A stretch of 64,000 bases of DNA. It comes from CBDATA01 sp965215615 (GTDB lineage Bacteria; Acidobacteriota; Vicinamibacteria; Marinacidobacterales; Marinacidobacteraceae). Made by a program: the position numbers and the translations under genes. Below, piece by piece: positions 40,973-54,173 of this stretch (within the stretch, counting starts at the first letter, position 1; each line of letters starts with the position of its first letter). A model generated the notes under the pieces. It saw only the letters and a program-made list of their open reading frames with translations, was not told the origin of the DNA and did not search any database. The DNA lies in assembly GCA_965215615.1 (NCBI GenBank), contig OZ244068.1, forward strand, positions 1 to 64,000, given 5' to 3'.

Positions 40973-42628
40973 TCATTCCTGCCCGATCAGCGCTTTCACG
41001 CCGACGGCGTGAAGAACCCGCTCCATCTCCCAGTCCGGGCCGACCGCGAGCCGCTCCACTGCGCTGTCGAAGAGGTCCGTCTTGCGCCGGAGGATGTCTT
41101 CGAGCCGCTCTTCCAAGGTGTTCCGGCAACAAAAGCGATAGACCCGGACCGGCCTCTCCTGGCCGATGCGGATGACCCGGTCGGTGGCCTGGCGGTTCGT
41201 GGACGGGTTCCACCACTGGTCGAAGTGGAAGGCGTGGTTCGCTTCGACCAGGGTCAAGCCCTCGCCTCCGACCCGCGTGGAGGCGAGCAGCGCGAGAACC
41301 CCGGGCTCCGTCCGGAATTCCCGAACCGCGCGGTCGCGCTCCTCGACGCTCATCTCCCCGACCAGCAGACGGCAGGCACCCCGGCCGAACGCTTTCTCGA
41401 TCCGCTGTTTCAAGTGGTGGAGCGGCTTCAGCAGGAGCGCGAAGACCACCGCCTTCTCGCCCTGCTCCCGGATCCGGGCGAGCAGCTCCAGGATGCGGTC
41501 GGCCTTGCTGCTCGATCCGGTGGCCGGGTCCAGGTCGCAGAGTTCGCGGAGGCGGGTCAGCAGCGCGAGTTCGTGCCCGTCGCCGGGCCGACTGCGATAC
41601 CGGGTGATCGCCTCGTCGTAGGCGCGCCGCTGTGCCGGGGTCAGCTCGATCCGCTCGGTGGTGTCGCGAACCCGCGGCAGGTCGTCGAGCACTTCGTCCT
41701 TCCGCCGCCGCAGGATGTAGGGCCGCGCCTGCGCCCGGAGCGATGTCGGGTGGAGGTGCGCGTCGCGGGCCGAAAACCGCCGCGGCTCGATCAGGGACAG
41801 GAGCGTGACAAGGTCGTCGCGGTCGCGTTCGAGAGGTGTCCCGCTGAGCGCCCAGAACCGTTCGGGTGCGAGACTCATCACGCCGGCGGTTGCCTGCGCC
41901 GTGCGCTTCCGGAGGCGGTGGGCCTCGTCGGCGACGAGGAGGTCGGGCGGATGTTCGAAGAGCGCCTTGGGCGGGGTTCTCATCTGCTCGTAGTTCGCGA
42001 GCAGCACGTGCCGCCGCCACGTGAGCGCCCGCCACGCGGCTTCGCGGATGCGCCCGGGAGGACTCATGGTCGCTACGCCGAGTTCGGGTGCCCACTTGCT
42101 CAGTTCGGCCTCCCAGTTGGCGAGGAGGCTCTTGGGGCAAAGAACCAGCACCCGCCGGATCTGCGCCCGGTTGAAGAGCAACCGCATCGCGGCGATGACC
42201 TGGATCGTCTTCCCGAGCCCCATGTCATCCGCGAGGATTCGGCCGCCGAGGTCCTTGGTCAGAAACTCGACCCCGTTCCGCTGGAAGGGGTACAGGGTGG
42301 CAAGTACCGGCGGGGTGAGTTCTTCGTGCTTCAGCAGCCACGGGCGGATGAGCTCGGCGGCCCCGAGCCGGAGCTTCCGGTATTCGGCCACCGTCTGGAT
42401 GTACACGCGCCCGGCCCAAGGTCTCCCCGCCGGTACGCGGATAGCCGACGCTTCCCCGGTGGCAATCCGTTCTGCGAGGGTCGGATCCAACTCCGCCACC
42501 CATTCCCTGACGCAGTGCACCCGCTGACCGGCAAGCGCTCGCGAAAGCGACCCGTTGGAAGACTCGAAGCCCAATGGAAGCGCGTTCGATCTACCCCTCT
42601 CCGCCTTGGGATCGCCCCCGTCCGTCAA
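40973..42628 (-). CDS. SNF2-family DNA helicase/translocase, last gene of the Ssp operon
   Basis: A 551-residue SNF2-type ATPase. Motif I is ILADDMGLGKTIQVIAAMRL, motif II is LLVADEAHRLR, motif III is WALSGTPLERD. The second lobe contains VLALLASTRVGGEGLTLVEA and NRQATDRVIRIGQERPVRVY. No nuclease domain is visible. TTG 42628 overlaps the upstream DGQHR gene's stop as TTGA, so it is part of the same polycistron; an ATG at 42679 would overlap more. SNF2 enzymes with DGQHR partners occur in the 7-deazaguanine (Dpd) system; here the partner modification is PT. Confidence 0.85.
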   Translation of the reverse strand: MTDGGDPKAERGRSNALPLGFESSNGSLSRALAGQRVHCVREWVAELDPTLAERIATGEASAIRVPAGRPWAGRVYIQTVAEYRKLRLGAAELIRPWLLKHEELTPPVLATLYPFQRNGVEFLTKDLGGRILADDMGLGKTIQVIAAMRLLFNRAQIRRVLVLCPKSLLANWEAELSKWAPELGVATMSPPGRIREAAWRALTWRRHVLLANYEQMRTPPKALFEHPPDLLVADEAHRLRKRTAQATAGVMSLAPERFWALSGTPLERDRDDLVTLLSLIEPRRFSARDAHLHPTSLRAQARPYILRRRKDEVLDDLPRVRDTTERIELTPAQRRAYDEAITRYRSRPGDGHELALLTRLRELCDLDPATGSSSKADRILELLARIREQGEKAVVFALLLKPLHHLKQRIEKAFGRGACRLLVGEMSVEERDRAVREFRTEPGVLALLASTRVGGEGLTLVEANHAFHFDQWWNPSTNRQATDRVIRIGQERPVRVYRFCCRNTLEERLEDILRRKTDLFDSAVERLAVGPDWEMERVLHAVGVKALIGQE

Positions 42629-44046
42629 TCCTGCACGCTTTCCCTGACACGTTCTCGAATAGCTTCGATCCGCTTCCACTCTTCGCTCAGTTCTCCCTTC
42701 TCCAGCGGTGGATACAGCAGATCAGCCCAACTTGCACGGAGATCCCGATGTCCGGTCCCGTCCAGGTCCTGCTTGCTGACGAACCAACGAAGCAAGCGAC
42801 CCGCGAGTTCGACGACCTTCTTGCGATCCTCGTTGCGCATCTTCCACTCGCTCGTGTCGCCTGTGGGGACGAGAAGGAGGCGACGCCAGGGCGGTCCGTG
42901 AAGTTCCCAGGGAATGGTCCCGAGTGGCCGGAGCACCGGGATCATCGAGGCGATTTCCGCGTCCTCTCCGAGCGCCTCGGCATTGAGCATCCAGCGCACG
43001 ACATCGGCGAAGAGCTCCTGCCCGACAGGCCAGAACAGAAGATGATCCTGGAAGTCCTGCGGATTTTCATCCGGGAGGCGGTGGTGCCGCATCTTCCGCG
43101 GATCCAGCTTGAGCGCAGGAACGGCAGTGAGAATCGCGTCCCAGTGCCTTGCGACCGCCGCGTAGTCTTCGGCGATCTGTTCTTCTTCAGGCCGGAACTG
43201 GAGAGACGCCTTCAGATCTCTTGACCCCTTGAAGCGGCGTAGGCGTTCCGGCGTCGTGAGCAGCACCGTGTTCATGGCGTAGAGGGTTTGGAGGCTCGTG
43301 AAGTGCGCCGTTCCGGTTTTCAGGTTCTTCCCCTTGGTCTGAACCTTGAACGAATTCATCTCCCTGCCTTTGGACCGGAAGTGAGAATGATCGGAAATCA
43401 GTCGCCTCGTCACGATCGCGAACACATCATCCTCATCCATGATGATGTTCGTGTCCCTGTCGGTCGCCTTGGCATAGCGGTTGAGACTGGAAAAGAGCCT
43501 CCGGTATCGCTGAAGCCAGACATCCTGGTCCCGGTGTTGCTCCTCCCGCGCCACCACGATGACGGAAACTTGCTCCGACGCGAAGTCGCGTGGAGACTCC
43601 CTCGGATCGTTCAGCATTCCCTTGATGGCACTCAGTCGATGCTGGCCATCCAGGGCGTAGTACTTGGGGTTGTCGTGAAACGCCAGGAGTCCCACGCTCT
43701 CCCGGAACGTGGCGCTCTTCATCCAGTCGGGCGGGGTTGCCGGCTCGAAGGATGGGTTTCCTCCGATCGCAGCGACGACCAGGGCCGAAAAGAAGCGATC
43801 CTCACGGTGTTTCAGATAGTTGAGAAGGCTTCCCTTGACTCGGCTCTCGTTCAGTTCCCGCTGAATCGCGTGGCTCAGCGTGGGGTCCTCCCATTCTTCG
43901 CTCGCGAGGTTGACTTCGTTGGCGACTTCCCGCATCGTCATGCGGACGATGTAGTAGTTCCAGTCGCCCATTCGGGCCCTGATGGCGGGGTACATCTGCA
44001 TAGCGCGTTCTCCGTTGTTTTTCCCAGCGCCTGCTGAAGCGACCAT
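42625..44046 (-). CDS. DGQHR-domain protein, DndB-like (second of a pair)
   Basis: A 473-residue DndB-type protein. MYPAIRARMGDWNYYIVRMT resembles the DndB start, KYYALDGQHRLSAIKGML carries the DGQHR motif (residues 133-137), and FSSLNRYAKATDRDTNIIMD follows as in the family. DndB is a transcriptional repressor of dnd genes in some bacteria; the DGQHR fold is related to ParB/Srx. ATG 44046 shares a base with the upstream stop (TGATG). G+C is clearly lower than in sspBCD. An internal start at MQMYPA is possible. Confidence 0.75.
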   Translation of the reverse strand: MVASAGAGKNNGERAMQMYPAIRARMGDWNYYIVRMTMREVANEVNLASEEWEDPTLSHAIQRELNESRVKGSLLNYLKHREDRFFSALVVAAIGGNPSFEPATPPDWMKSATFRESVGLLAFHDNPKYYALDGQHRLSAIKGMLNDPRESPRDFASEQVSVIVVAREEQHRDQDVWLQRYRRLFSSLNRYAKATDRDTNIIMDEDDVFAIVTRRLISDHSHFRSKGREMNSFKVQTKGKNLKTGTAHFTSLQTLYAMNTVLLTTPERLRRFKGSRDLKASLQFRPEEEQIAEDYAAVARHWDAILTAVPALKLDPRKMRHHRLPDENPQDFQDHLLFWPVGQELFADVVRWMLNAEALGEDAEIASMIPVLRPLGTIPWELHGPPWRRLLLVPTGDTSEWKMRNEDRKKVVELAGRLLRWFVSKQDLDGTGHRDLRASWADLLYPPLEKGELSEEWKRIEAIRERVRESVQD

Positions 44047-45122
44047 CAGCCGCGTTCCAGTCTCGCTGGGGGCGGTTGTGCGAAAATTTGCTGCATCATG
44101 AGAAGAATTTGACTGGCACCGTATTCGCCCGTTTGTCCCTTGAACTGGCCGTCTTTTCTCAAGTCGAGCCGGCCAGCGAGCTCATCGAGATCTTTTTCGA
44201 TCGCATTCCAATCCATGGTGTTCTCCACACTGTTGTAGAGATGCTTGAAGCGGTCGTTGAACAGGCGGCAGTACGCGATGAATCCTGTCAACTCCAGGAG
44301 CTTGTATTCTCGGCCCGGACGAGTTTTGTCAAAGTCATCCCACGCATCGGTATGGGTTTCCTGTATTTTTTGCCAGTAAGTCACGAATATGTCATACAGG
44401 CTTTCTTCCGATGTGTCGTCGAACATACCACCCTTGAACATGCGATCCACGTTCTTGGCAATGGCGTTCAATTTCCACAGATAGTGCTTGCCCGAACTTC
44501 CCGCCATGGATATTCTTCCTGCGAACGGTGAACTAGACTCTTCACCGATGCGCCGCGCGATCCGATTGTGGCGTTCGGTGTCGTCAATGATCACCGACAG
44601 CGCGCTTGGGACACCTTTTTGATTCGTGTTGATCGTGTGAAAAACCCATTTTTCTTGCTCTTGACTCAATTCATCGTACGCCATGAAATCAATGCTCCGT
44701 ATTTCGCCGATGTCTTCGAAATGCGCAACGAAACCACCAAGCCGATGCTGTCCGTCAATGACGTTAGCGGGCCCGGTGATGCTCAATGTGCCAAAATGTT
44801 CGATCCCCTGATACGGCTCGAAATTCCAGCACCCACGGGCGTTCAAGACGATGGGGGGAGTGAAGGCAGTCCCTTCACCATGTCTTGAAAGGTATTCTGC
44901 AAACTTCTTCTGTCGGCTCTTGAGGGCTGGACGCTGGTAGCCCTCCTGGCCGTTCACTTCTTGTGTCTCCGTGACGTGATTGGAGGCACTTTGCTCAAAG
45001 ACATGAACTTGAGTGATACGGGAGGCAATATCGGACGGGAACGATCCCTTGTAGAAAGTCATCCCGTCACGGACAACGCGCAGGCAATTAGGGATCTGGA
45101 TGGGAGAAGGCGCAGCCGTCAT
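44046..45122 (-). CDS. DGQHR-domain protein, DndB-like (first of a pair)
   Basis: A 358-residue DGQHR protein, distinct from its neighbour. ASRITQVHVFEQSASNHVTE, PPIVLNARGCWNFEPYQGIE, and NVIDGQHRLGGFVAHFEDI (motif at 123-127) are followed by FHTINTNQKGVPSALSVII, a block typical of DndB/DGQHR proteins. Two different DGQHR genes in series suggest a heteromeric regulator or effector. Start ATG 45122 overlaps the small gene's stop as ATGA. Confidence 0.75.
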   Translation of the reverse strand: MTAAPSPIQIPNCLRVVRDGMTFYKGSFPSDIASRITQVHVFEQSASNHVTETQEVNGQEGYQRPALKSRQKKFAEYLSRHGEGTAFTPPIVLNARGCWNFEPYQGIEHFGTLSITGPANVIDGQHRLGGFVAHFEDIGEIRSIDFMAYDELSQEQEKWVFHTINTNQKGVPSALSVIIDDTERHNRIARRIGEESSSPFAGRISMAGSSGKHYLWKLNAIAKNVDRMFKGGMFDDTSEESLYDIFVTYWQKIQETHTDAWDDFDKTRPGREYKLLELTGFIAYCRLFNDRFKHLYNSVENTMDWNAIEKDLDELAGRLDLRKDGQFKGQTGEYGASQILLMMQQIFAQPPPARLERG

Positions 45123-45421
45123 GACTCGATGAGGTAGCGTGCGAAGCGGTCATCGGCTTCCTTGCGGATACGAAACTGCAAACCGTCAAATCGGCCGCTG
45201 TTGCCGACCCGGAGAGGCTCGATGCCTTCCATGAACGTCTTCGCGGACATGTACAGGAAGTGGCGCGTCTGTGAGTGGAGGTTCTCGACCTCGAGTACGG
45301 GGGTGTAGCCACGGAACGTCGCCTTGACGAATGGTTCACCGTGGATGCGGAGCTGGATCCAGCCTTCGCCAATCCGAAGCTGCGTGAGCTGATCGCGCGG
45401 TGTTTGGGGTGACTCACTCAT
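45119..45421 (-). CDS. Small conserved-looking protein of the Ssp operon, unknown function
   Basis: With ATG 45421 the product is 100 residues: SESPQTPRDQLTQLRIGEGW, IQLRIHGEPFVKATFRGYTP, VLEVENLHSQTRHFLYMSAK, then FRIRKEADDRFARYLIES. It looks like a beta-rich single domain; no family is recognised. An in-frame start at 45439 adds six residues. It lies 39 bases after sspE and overlaps the next gene by ATGA, so it belongs to the operon and may be specific to this DGQHR/SNF2 variant. Confidence 0.65.
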   Translation of the reverse strand: MSESPQTPRDQLTQLRIGEGWIQLRIHGEPFVKATFRGYTPVLEVENLHSQTRHFLYMSAKTFMEGIEPLRVGNSGRFDGLQFRIRKEADDRFARYLIES

Positions 45422-45460
45422 CTGGGCAGCCCTTCCCACAACATGGGCATCGCACTTGAA

Positions 45461-47785
45461 TCAGAGCTTAAGCGCCGCAAATAACCGCTTCCACGCGAGA
45501 CGGCCAAGCCGTTCTGTGCGGCTGCGGATCAGATCGACGGACCAAGGACCTTGTACAGCGGCGAGACTCTCGCAAGAAGCCAGGAGCCCAGTGTCGCGAG
45601 GCCTGCGCTTGGCCTCGTCCGTAATGGAAAAGCCGGCCGTGGTCAAAGTTTCCAAGTAGTTTTTGAAATCCGAATCAGCGCGCTGCGACCAGAGTTCGTA
45701 GAGTTTTCTCTTCTCATTCCACGGCCGTGCACCAGCACTGGCATTCTCGGAAAGAGGAAGAAGCATCAGATTGCCTAGGGAATTACGAATGTCCGGATCC
45801 TCATATATTTCCGACTGCCAGCCCTCAGTTCGCTTCTGTGGAGCGATGTGCTCTATAGTTGCGAATTCGTCAGCACTCCATTTGCCAATGGACAACATTT
45901 CTGATAGTTCTCCACGTCCTTCACAGATCAATCCCTCGGATCCGGAATCAGCAACTGTGCCCGTCAGAGCATGAAATAGTACGTAGCGCGCCACGATTTT
46001 CTGTCCGTAGAGCGGTTGATTTACCAAGACCTGTACCCACTCATCTTCCGTGGCCCAGTTTTCTTCAATTTTCGAACGAAGAGCTTGAAGAAAATTCGTG
46101 ATGGACGGAGCAACCGGAGCGCCAGAAAGAGGCCGTCGCGCTAAAGGCGGAATGTTGTGTGCTGGTACGCCATCGCTCATGATCTTGCGATACTCCGTAT
46201 CAATACCGGAAGTACCGCCCTTCGCCGCTCGCCACAGAATCGAAAACGATGCTGTCGCCGTCATGGCTTTCTCCATTTCCCGGGTGCGCTGATCCTGCTC
46301 CTGCTGATTCGGTCCATCAAGTGCGTGGTCGTAGAATCGTACTATCGGCGCAATTGTGACAGTATGTTTGAGATCTCGAAGGACACGTAGTGCCAGAAGC
46401 GCGGCGTCGCTGTTAACTACCAGGTCGGGGAATGGATTCGAGGTGTCGCTTCGCCACGCAACATCGAGAAATTTAGAGACGTTAAACATGGAACGAAGAA
46501 ACGCTGTGGAAGAGTCAGTGCTCTGCGAATCTTGATAACTCTTTCTGAGATAGGCGCGTTGTTCGCTATGCTTCCTTGAGATTTTTTTCCCGGATTCTGT
46601 GAGCGCAAACGCGATGAGGGTCTCGTTAGTTGCTTTCTGTCTCCCTTCCGCGTTAGTTGAACGTGCCAGGTGGCCTTCGATGGAATCGATGTATTTTTGG
46701 CTCTGAGAGATCGGATAATGATCGCCAATATGTTCAATAACTTTGGGTTTGAAAGTTTCAAACGCAGTTAGCGATGTGCCAGTACCGTTTAGCGCGTCGA
46801 AAATATCTAAAGCATCATCATCTCTTGTGGTTTCGACCACAGTAAGGGCGACGTAGTAAAGAAGATAATGAGCCAGAAAAGTAAGACGGAGGAGTTTCGA
46901 AAATCGCTCGGCATGAGTGACTCCGTCGGGAGAAGAAGAGATATAGTCTGCGACATTTTTGCATCTCTCTTCAACGTCATCGGATGGCCAGATATTGTCG
47001 AAGAGTAAAGGTTTCTGGGTTACTCGTAAAGGGTTCGGGAAATCAGAGCTGGAGTCACCAACCTCGATGGCCATGATTGCCTTGCGAATTGCCTTGAAAG
47101 CAATTCGCAGAATAACATCGTGGGAATCATAGTCGGAAGGAGTATTGCGGCGTGGAAAATCAAACAGGCGAGAATTTTCTCCGGAATGAATCATATATTG
47201 CCAGGTAAAGTGAGTAATCGGGCTGATGTATCTTTGGTGAGTGAAATCGTCCGACCAGACATCCGATAGAGCACGTATGATTTTTGGGAAGTATCGAGAA
47301 TTGACATTATCTACTTGAGAATCAATCCGATAGGTATTTTCTAATTTTGCTAGGATCGAGTCACAATGCTTCGAAAGCCATTTGTGTGTTTCGTTCTTGT
47401 CGGATAGTTGACGCTGATGGCGGCGGATGCGGTTGTGGAGAATAATGAAGCAGATTATGAGAGTGCTGATACGTTGTTGGCCGTCGACCAAGGTGGTGAT
47501 ACGTGTCAGACGATGTGAGGAATCGAGCGTCTTGGTGGTCCTTCGGTCGGTTTCATGGATCGTGATGAGAGTTCCAAGAAAACTTGAGGCGCCGTTTCCC
47601 GACACTAATTCGTTGATACCGTGACCGGCGTCGGCGAAGAGCCGGTCGATGTTGCCGGAATCCCAGGAATAGTGGCGTTGATATATCGGAATGGAGATTC
47701 CTTGAGGGCTGGAAAAGAACTCAAATGCACTCTCTGAACGAGCATCGAAGAGTTCTTTGAAGCGTGGTGGATATGTAGGGGGCAT
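45461..47785 (-). CDS. sspE: SspE: DUF262/DUF1524 phosphorothioate-sensing restriction effector
   Basis: A 774-residue GmrSD-like protein. The DUF262 part has GISIPIYQRHYSW (about 29-41) and the nucleotide-motif TTLVDGQQRISTLI (DGQQR 101-105). The C-terminal DUF1524 nuclease has ATIEHIAPQ and NSLGNLMLLP (about 640-670), an HNH-like site. Size and position directly after the PAPS-reductase gene match SspE of the SspABCD-SspE system, which uses NTP hydrolysis, is stimulated by PT sites and nicks invading DNA. ATG 47785 shares a base with the sspD stop. Composition is strikingly AT-rich (19 of 60 G+C from 47281), unlike sspBCD. Confidence 0.85.
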   Translation of the reverse strand: MPPTYPPRFKELFDARSESAFEFFSSPQGISIPIYQRHYSWDSGNIDRLFADAGHGINELVSGNGASSFLGTLITIHETDRRTTKTLDSSHRLTRITTLVDGQQRISTLIICFIILHNRIRRHQRQLSDKNETHKWLSKHCDSILAKLENTYRIDSQVDNVNSRYFPKIIRALSDVWSDDFTHQRYISPITHFTWQYMIHSGENSRLFDFPRRNTPSDYDSHDVILRIAFKAIRKAIMAIEVGDSSSDFPNPLRVTQKPLLFDNIWPSDDVEERCKNVADYISSSPDGVTHAERFSKLLRLTFLAHYLLYYVALTVVETTRDDDALDIFDALNGTGTSLTAFETFKPKVIEHIGDHYPISQSQKYIDSIEGHLARSTNAEGRQKATNETLIAFALTESGKKISRKHSEQRAYLRKSYQDSQSTDSSTAFLRSMFNVSKFLDVAWRSDTSNPFPDLVVNSDAALLALRVLRDLKHTVTIAPIVRFYDHALDGPNQQEQDQRTREMEKAMTATASFSILWRAAKGGTSGIDTEYRKIMSDGVPAHNIPPLARRPLSGAPVAPSITNFLQALRSKIEENWATEDEWVQVLVNQPLYGQKIVARYVLFHALTGTVADSGSEGLICEGRGELSEMLSIGKWSADEFATIEHIAPQKRTEGWQSEIYEDPDIRNSLGNLMLLPLSENASAGARPWNEKRKLYELWSQRADSDFKNYLETLTTAGFSITDEAKRRPRDTGLLASCESLAAVQGPWSVDLIRSRTERLGRLAWKRLFAALKL

Positions 47786-48625
47786 CACAGCGCGCACACC
47801 GTGCAGGGGTCGGTGTCGTCGTCCTCGTCGAGGGCATCGGCAAGGGATTCGACGAGGGGGAGGTTTTTCTGGTTGCGCTTCGTGCGCGCCATCGCGGCCT
47901 CGTGGCGTTCGAGGATCTGCTGCTTTCGGTCCTTGAGCTGGGTGAGACTCTCGCCTCCCGACCAGGTATAGGCGCGGCCGCGCATGGCCTGGTCGCTGAA
48001 GTCGGCATCGCCGGCGACACCCGCGTCGGTGAGGACTTTCTTCTCGATCTGTACGGCGCGCTCGAAGAGCTCCGGGTGGCGGTCGGCGAGGCCGATCCAC
48101 TCGGCCTTCCGCTGGTAGAAGCAGAAATAGCAGCCGGAGCGGGTGCGCCACTCGTAGTAGCTCGGGAGGCCGATGCCGGCATCTTCGAGGATGCGCATCA
48201 CGCCGTCCTTCTCCACGCCGTCCTCGATGAACGGGAAGCGGCTGCTGATGTTGGACTTCGTTGAAATGTAGCCCTTGCGGTTGGCTTCGTCGGCGCGGAT
48301 CGCGACGTACGAGACCGCGGGCGCATCGCCGATCCACGCCTCGATCGGCTTGATCTTCATGTGCTTGGTGCACCAGCGCATCTGGGGCGAGGGGAGCGCG
48401 CCGCGGAACACCTCGAACCAGTGGTCGAAGCCGCGTTCCGAGTTGAGGCGGGTGATCGGCTTGCCGAGGATCACCTCGAGCCGGGTCAGGTATTCGTAGG
48501 TCTCGGGGAGCTCCGCGCCGGTGTCGCAGAAGAAGTACTCGAGTTCGGGCAGCTTGCCGCGCAGATAGACCGCGAGGGCGCTCGAATCCTTGCCGCCCGA
48601 GATGCCGCAGATGTGGCGCACCGGA

Positions 48626-48633
<8 letters not shown>
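47785..48633 (-). CDS. sspD: SspD/DndC-like PAPS-reductase-family protein
   Basis: A 282-residue ATP-pyrophosphatase of the PAPS reductase fold. The PP-loop ICGISGGKDSSALAVYL starts at about residue 8. Cysteines for an iron-sulfur cluster are likely those in MRWCTKHMKIKP, TRSGCYFCFYQ and the C-terminal DPCTVCAL. In Ssp/Dnd systems this protein activates the phosphate backbone for sulfur insertion. A GTG start at 48633 overlaps the sspC end by 8 bases. Unlike sspE it keeps the high G+C of sspA-C. Confidence 0.85.
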
Positions 48634-52054
<3,421 letters not shown>

Positions 52055-52055
<1 letters not shown>

Positions 52056-52966
52056 CAGGACGGGCGGAAGTAAGCGGACAGGACCTGGTCGCGGAGTTTA
52101 TCGGCAGCGGCGGTCCACGAGAGCTGGGGCGCGCCGGCGCTCGCCACCAGATCCAGGCCCTCGGTGCGCGCCGCCACCGGCTCGATCGTCGCCGCGATTT
52201 CGGGCTCCGTCAGCCGGAAGGCCCGACCCGGCGATCCGGGCTCCGAGGCGAGGACGGCGAGCGGGACGGTGTTGCTGTTCGGCCGGCTCTGGCTTGCGTA
52301 GTCGAGAGCGGTCGCCGCAAGGATTTCCGGGGGAAGAAGCGGCTTTTCGCCGAAATGGAACCGGTAGCGGCCGTCGGGCGAGCGGCCGATCAACTGGAGC
52401 TCCCGGAGCGGAGCGTCGAGGGTGTCATCCACCGCGACCCGCCCCCGCTTGTCCACCGGGGCGTAGGCGCGGAGCAGCGCGCTGATGTCCTTTTTCACCG
52501 CGGAGCGGCTCGGCCGGCGCTTCCACCAGCCCTCGAGCGGGTCGAGGCGCGTCGTCACCGCCGCTTCGAGGTCCTCCACCGCGAAGACCGCCGCCTGGAA
52601 CTCGTGGAAGACGAACCACCAGACCGGAAGCCGGCAGTTGGCGCGGAGGAGTCGCCAATGGAGCAGCCAGAGCGTCCCCGGGTCTTCCATCCACGGATCC
52701 CATCCCGACGCACCGAAAAGATTCCGGCCGAACGGCGTTGGCGTGAGCCTGGAGGAAGTCTCCTGGATCAGCCCCGCCGACAGGCCCCAGAAGCGAATGG
52801 ACCGTGCCATGTTTTTCCCGACTCCTATGCGGAGCGGGGCATCCTCCTGTTCGAAGACCCGGGGATTCCCGGCGGCCGCGCCGTATGCCTTGCGGAACCA
52901 GCCGTAGCGCGGGTGGAAGGTCTCGTGGCGGGCGAAAATCGGATACGCCGCTTCGGTCAGGCGCAT
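52055..52966 (-). CDS. sspB: SspB: DUF4007 phosphorothioation nickase
   Basis: A 303-residue DUF4007 protein: MRLTEAAYPIFARHETFHPR and YGWFRKAYGAA at the start, VGKNMARSIRFWGLSAGLI, and FGASGWDPWMEDPGTLWLLH as the DUF4007 core, then a C-terminal half with LLPPEILAATALDYA. In SspABCD systems SspB is the nickase that opens DNA for sulfur insertion at single-stranded PT sites. ATG 52966 overlaps the sspA end by 10 bases; its stop shares a base with the sspC start (TGATG). Confidence 0.85.
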
Positions 52967-54135
52967 CGCGCCGCCTCCCGGTTCATGCTGCGGACGAATT
53001 CGACGGCAGAGATCGTCTTTTCGATGGCGAAAGCGATGTCCTGATCGGTGGTGAAGCGGCCCAGGCTGAACCGGATCGCCTCGAAGGCATCCTCCCGGGG
53101 GATTCCCATGGCGAGGAGCGTCGAGGAAGGCTCGATCGAGCCCGAGTGGCAGGCGCTTCCGAGCGAGGCCGCCACCGGGTCCAGTTGGTTCAGGACCGCT
53201 TCGCCGTCGGCCCCCGCGAAGCCGAGGCAGGCGGTGTTCGGAAGCCTTTGCTCCTCGTCGCCGATCAGATGGACATCCGGGAGGCGTTCGCGCACGGTTT
53301 CGACGAACCGGTCGCGGAGCATTCCGACCCGCTCCGCTTCCGGGATTCGTTCTTCGGCGGCGATCCGGGCGGCGGCTCCGAAACCGACGATGCCGGAGAC
53401 GTTCAGCGACCCCGACCGCAGGCCGCGCTCCTGGCCGCCACCGTGGAGGATCGGGCGAAGCCGTCCGAGACCCTCGCGGGTTCCGACGAGCGCTCCCGCC
53501 CCGGTCGGCCCGCAGATCTTGTGGCTGCTCACCGAGACCAGATCGGCCCCGATCTCCTGCTGGTCGAACCGGAGCCTTCCGGCGAACTGGGTGGCATCGC
53601 AGTGGAAGAGCGCCCCCGCCGCGTGGGCGCATTCGGCGATCTCCCGTACCGGGTTGAGAACGCCCGTCTCGCTGTTCGCGGCCATCACCGAGACGAGCAG
53701 GACATTCGAATCCACCATCTCGCCGAGCTGGTCCGGGTCCACGAATCCGCCGGGTGTCACCGGGATCACTTCCACCTGCGCCTGGCCGGTTTCTCCGAGC
53801 CACGCGGCGGTCCGGGCGACCGAAGCGTGCTCCACCGCGGAGACCAGGATGCGCCTCCGGTCTTCGGGCGCGCCTTCGAGGGTTCCACGGAGCGCGAGGT
53901 TGTTCGCCTCGGTGGCCCCGGAAGTAAAGAGAACGCCCGACGGCCGGCCCCCCAGCAAGGCGGCCACCTCTTCGCGGGCCTGGTCCACCACCGCCGCCTG
54001 GTGCAGCCCGAAGCGGTGGGCAGAAGAGGCGTTCCCTACCCCGCCGGTGCGGGCCATGACTTCGGCGACCCGGGGGTCGAGCGGGGCCGACCCGTTGTAG
54101 TCGAGATAGACACCGTCCGGCCGGGTTCGGGACAT
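52957..54135 (-). CDS. sspA: SspA/DndA-like cysteine desulfurase
   Basis: A 392-residue PLP cysteine desulfurase. YLDYNGSAPLDPRV is the start, FTSGATEANNLAL and SAVEHASV are cofactor blocks, and the PLP Lys is in VSVSSHKICGPTGAGALVG (K206). The persulfide Cys is in SLGSACHSGSIEPS (C329). It supplies sulfur for PT modification, as IscS/DndA-type enzymes do. It is the first gene of the operon; the promoter must be in the 87 bases shared with the divergent antiporter gene. Confidence 0.9.
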   Translation of the reverse strand: MSRTRPDGVYLDYNGSAPLDPRVAEVMARTGGVGNASSAHRFGLHQAAVVDQAREEVAALLGGRPSGVLFTSGATEANNLALRGTLEGAPEDRRRILVSAVEHASVARTAAWLGETGQAQVEVIPVTPGGFVDPDQLGEMVDSNVLLVSVMAANSETGVLNPVREIAECAHAAGALFHCDATQFAGRLRFDQQEIGADLVSVSSHKICGPTGAGALVGTREGLGRLRPILHGGGQERGLRSGSLNVSGIVGFGAAARIAAEERIPEAERVGMLRDRFVETVRERLPDVHLIGDEEQRLPNTACLGFAGADGEAVLNQLDPVAASLGSACHSGSIEPSSTLLAMGIPREDAFEAIRFSLGRFTTDQDIAFAIEKTISAVEFVRSMNREAARCA

Positions 54136-54160
54136 GGGCGGGATTATGCATGCTCGCCGT

Positions 54161-54173
54161 GACAGAAACTGTC
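54161..54173. promoter_or_regulatory. Inverted repeat in the sspA/antiporter intergenic region
   Basis: GACAG-AAA-CTGTC is a perfect 5-base inverted repeat about 26 bases upstream of the sspA ATG and 50 bases from the divergent gene. It is a candidate binding site for a regulator of the Ssp operon (the DGQHR proteins are candidates by analogy with DndB). Confidence 0.4.

Noticed and set aside
40973..45122. Dpd (7-deazaguanine) modification system because of DGQHR and SNF2 genes
   Set aside because: No tRNA-guanine transglycosylase-like (DpdA) gene is present; the flanking genes are clearly of the PT type.
47786..48373. Extra 196 codons that could precede sspE in frame
   Set aside because: They overlap the conserved sspD gene in another frame; ATG 47785 with TGATG coupling starts exactly at the DUF262 similarity.
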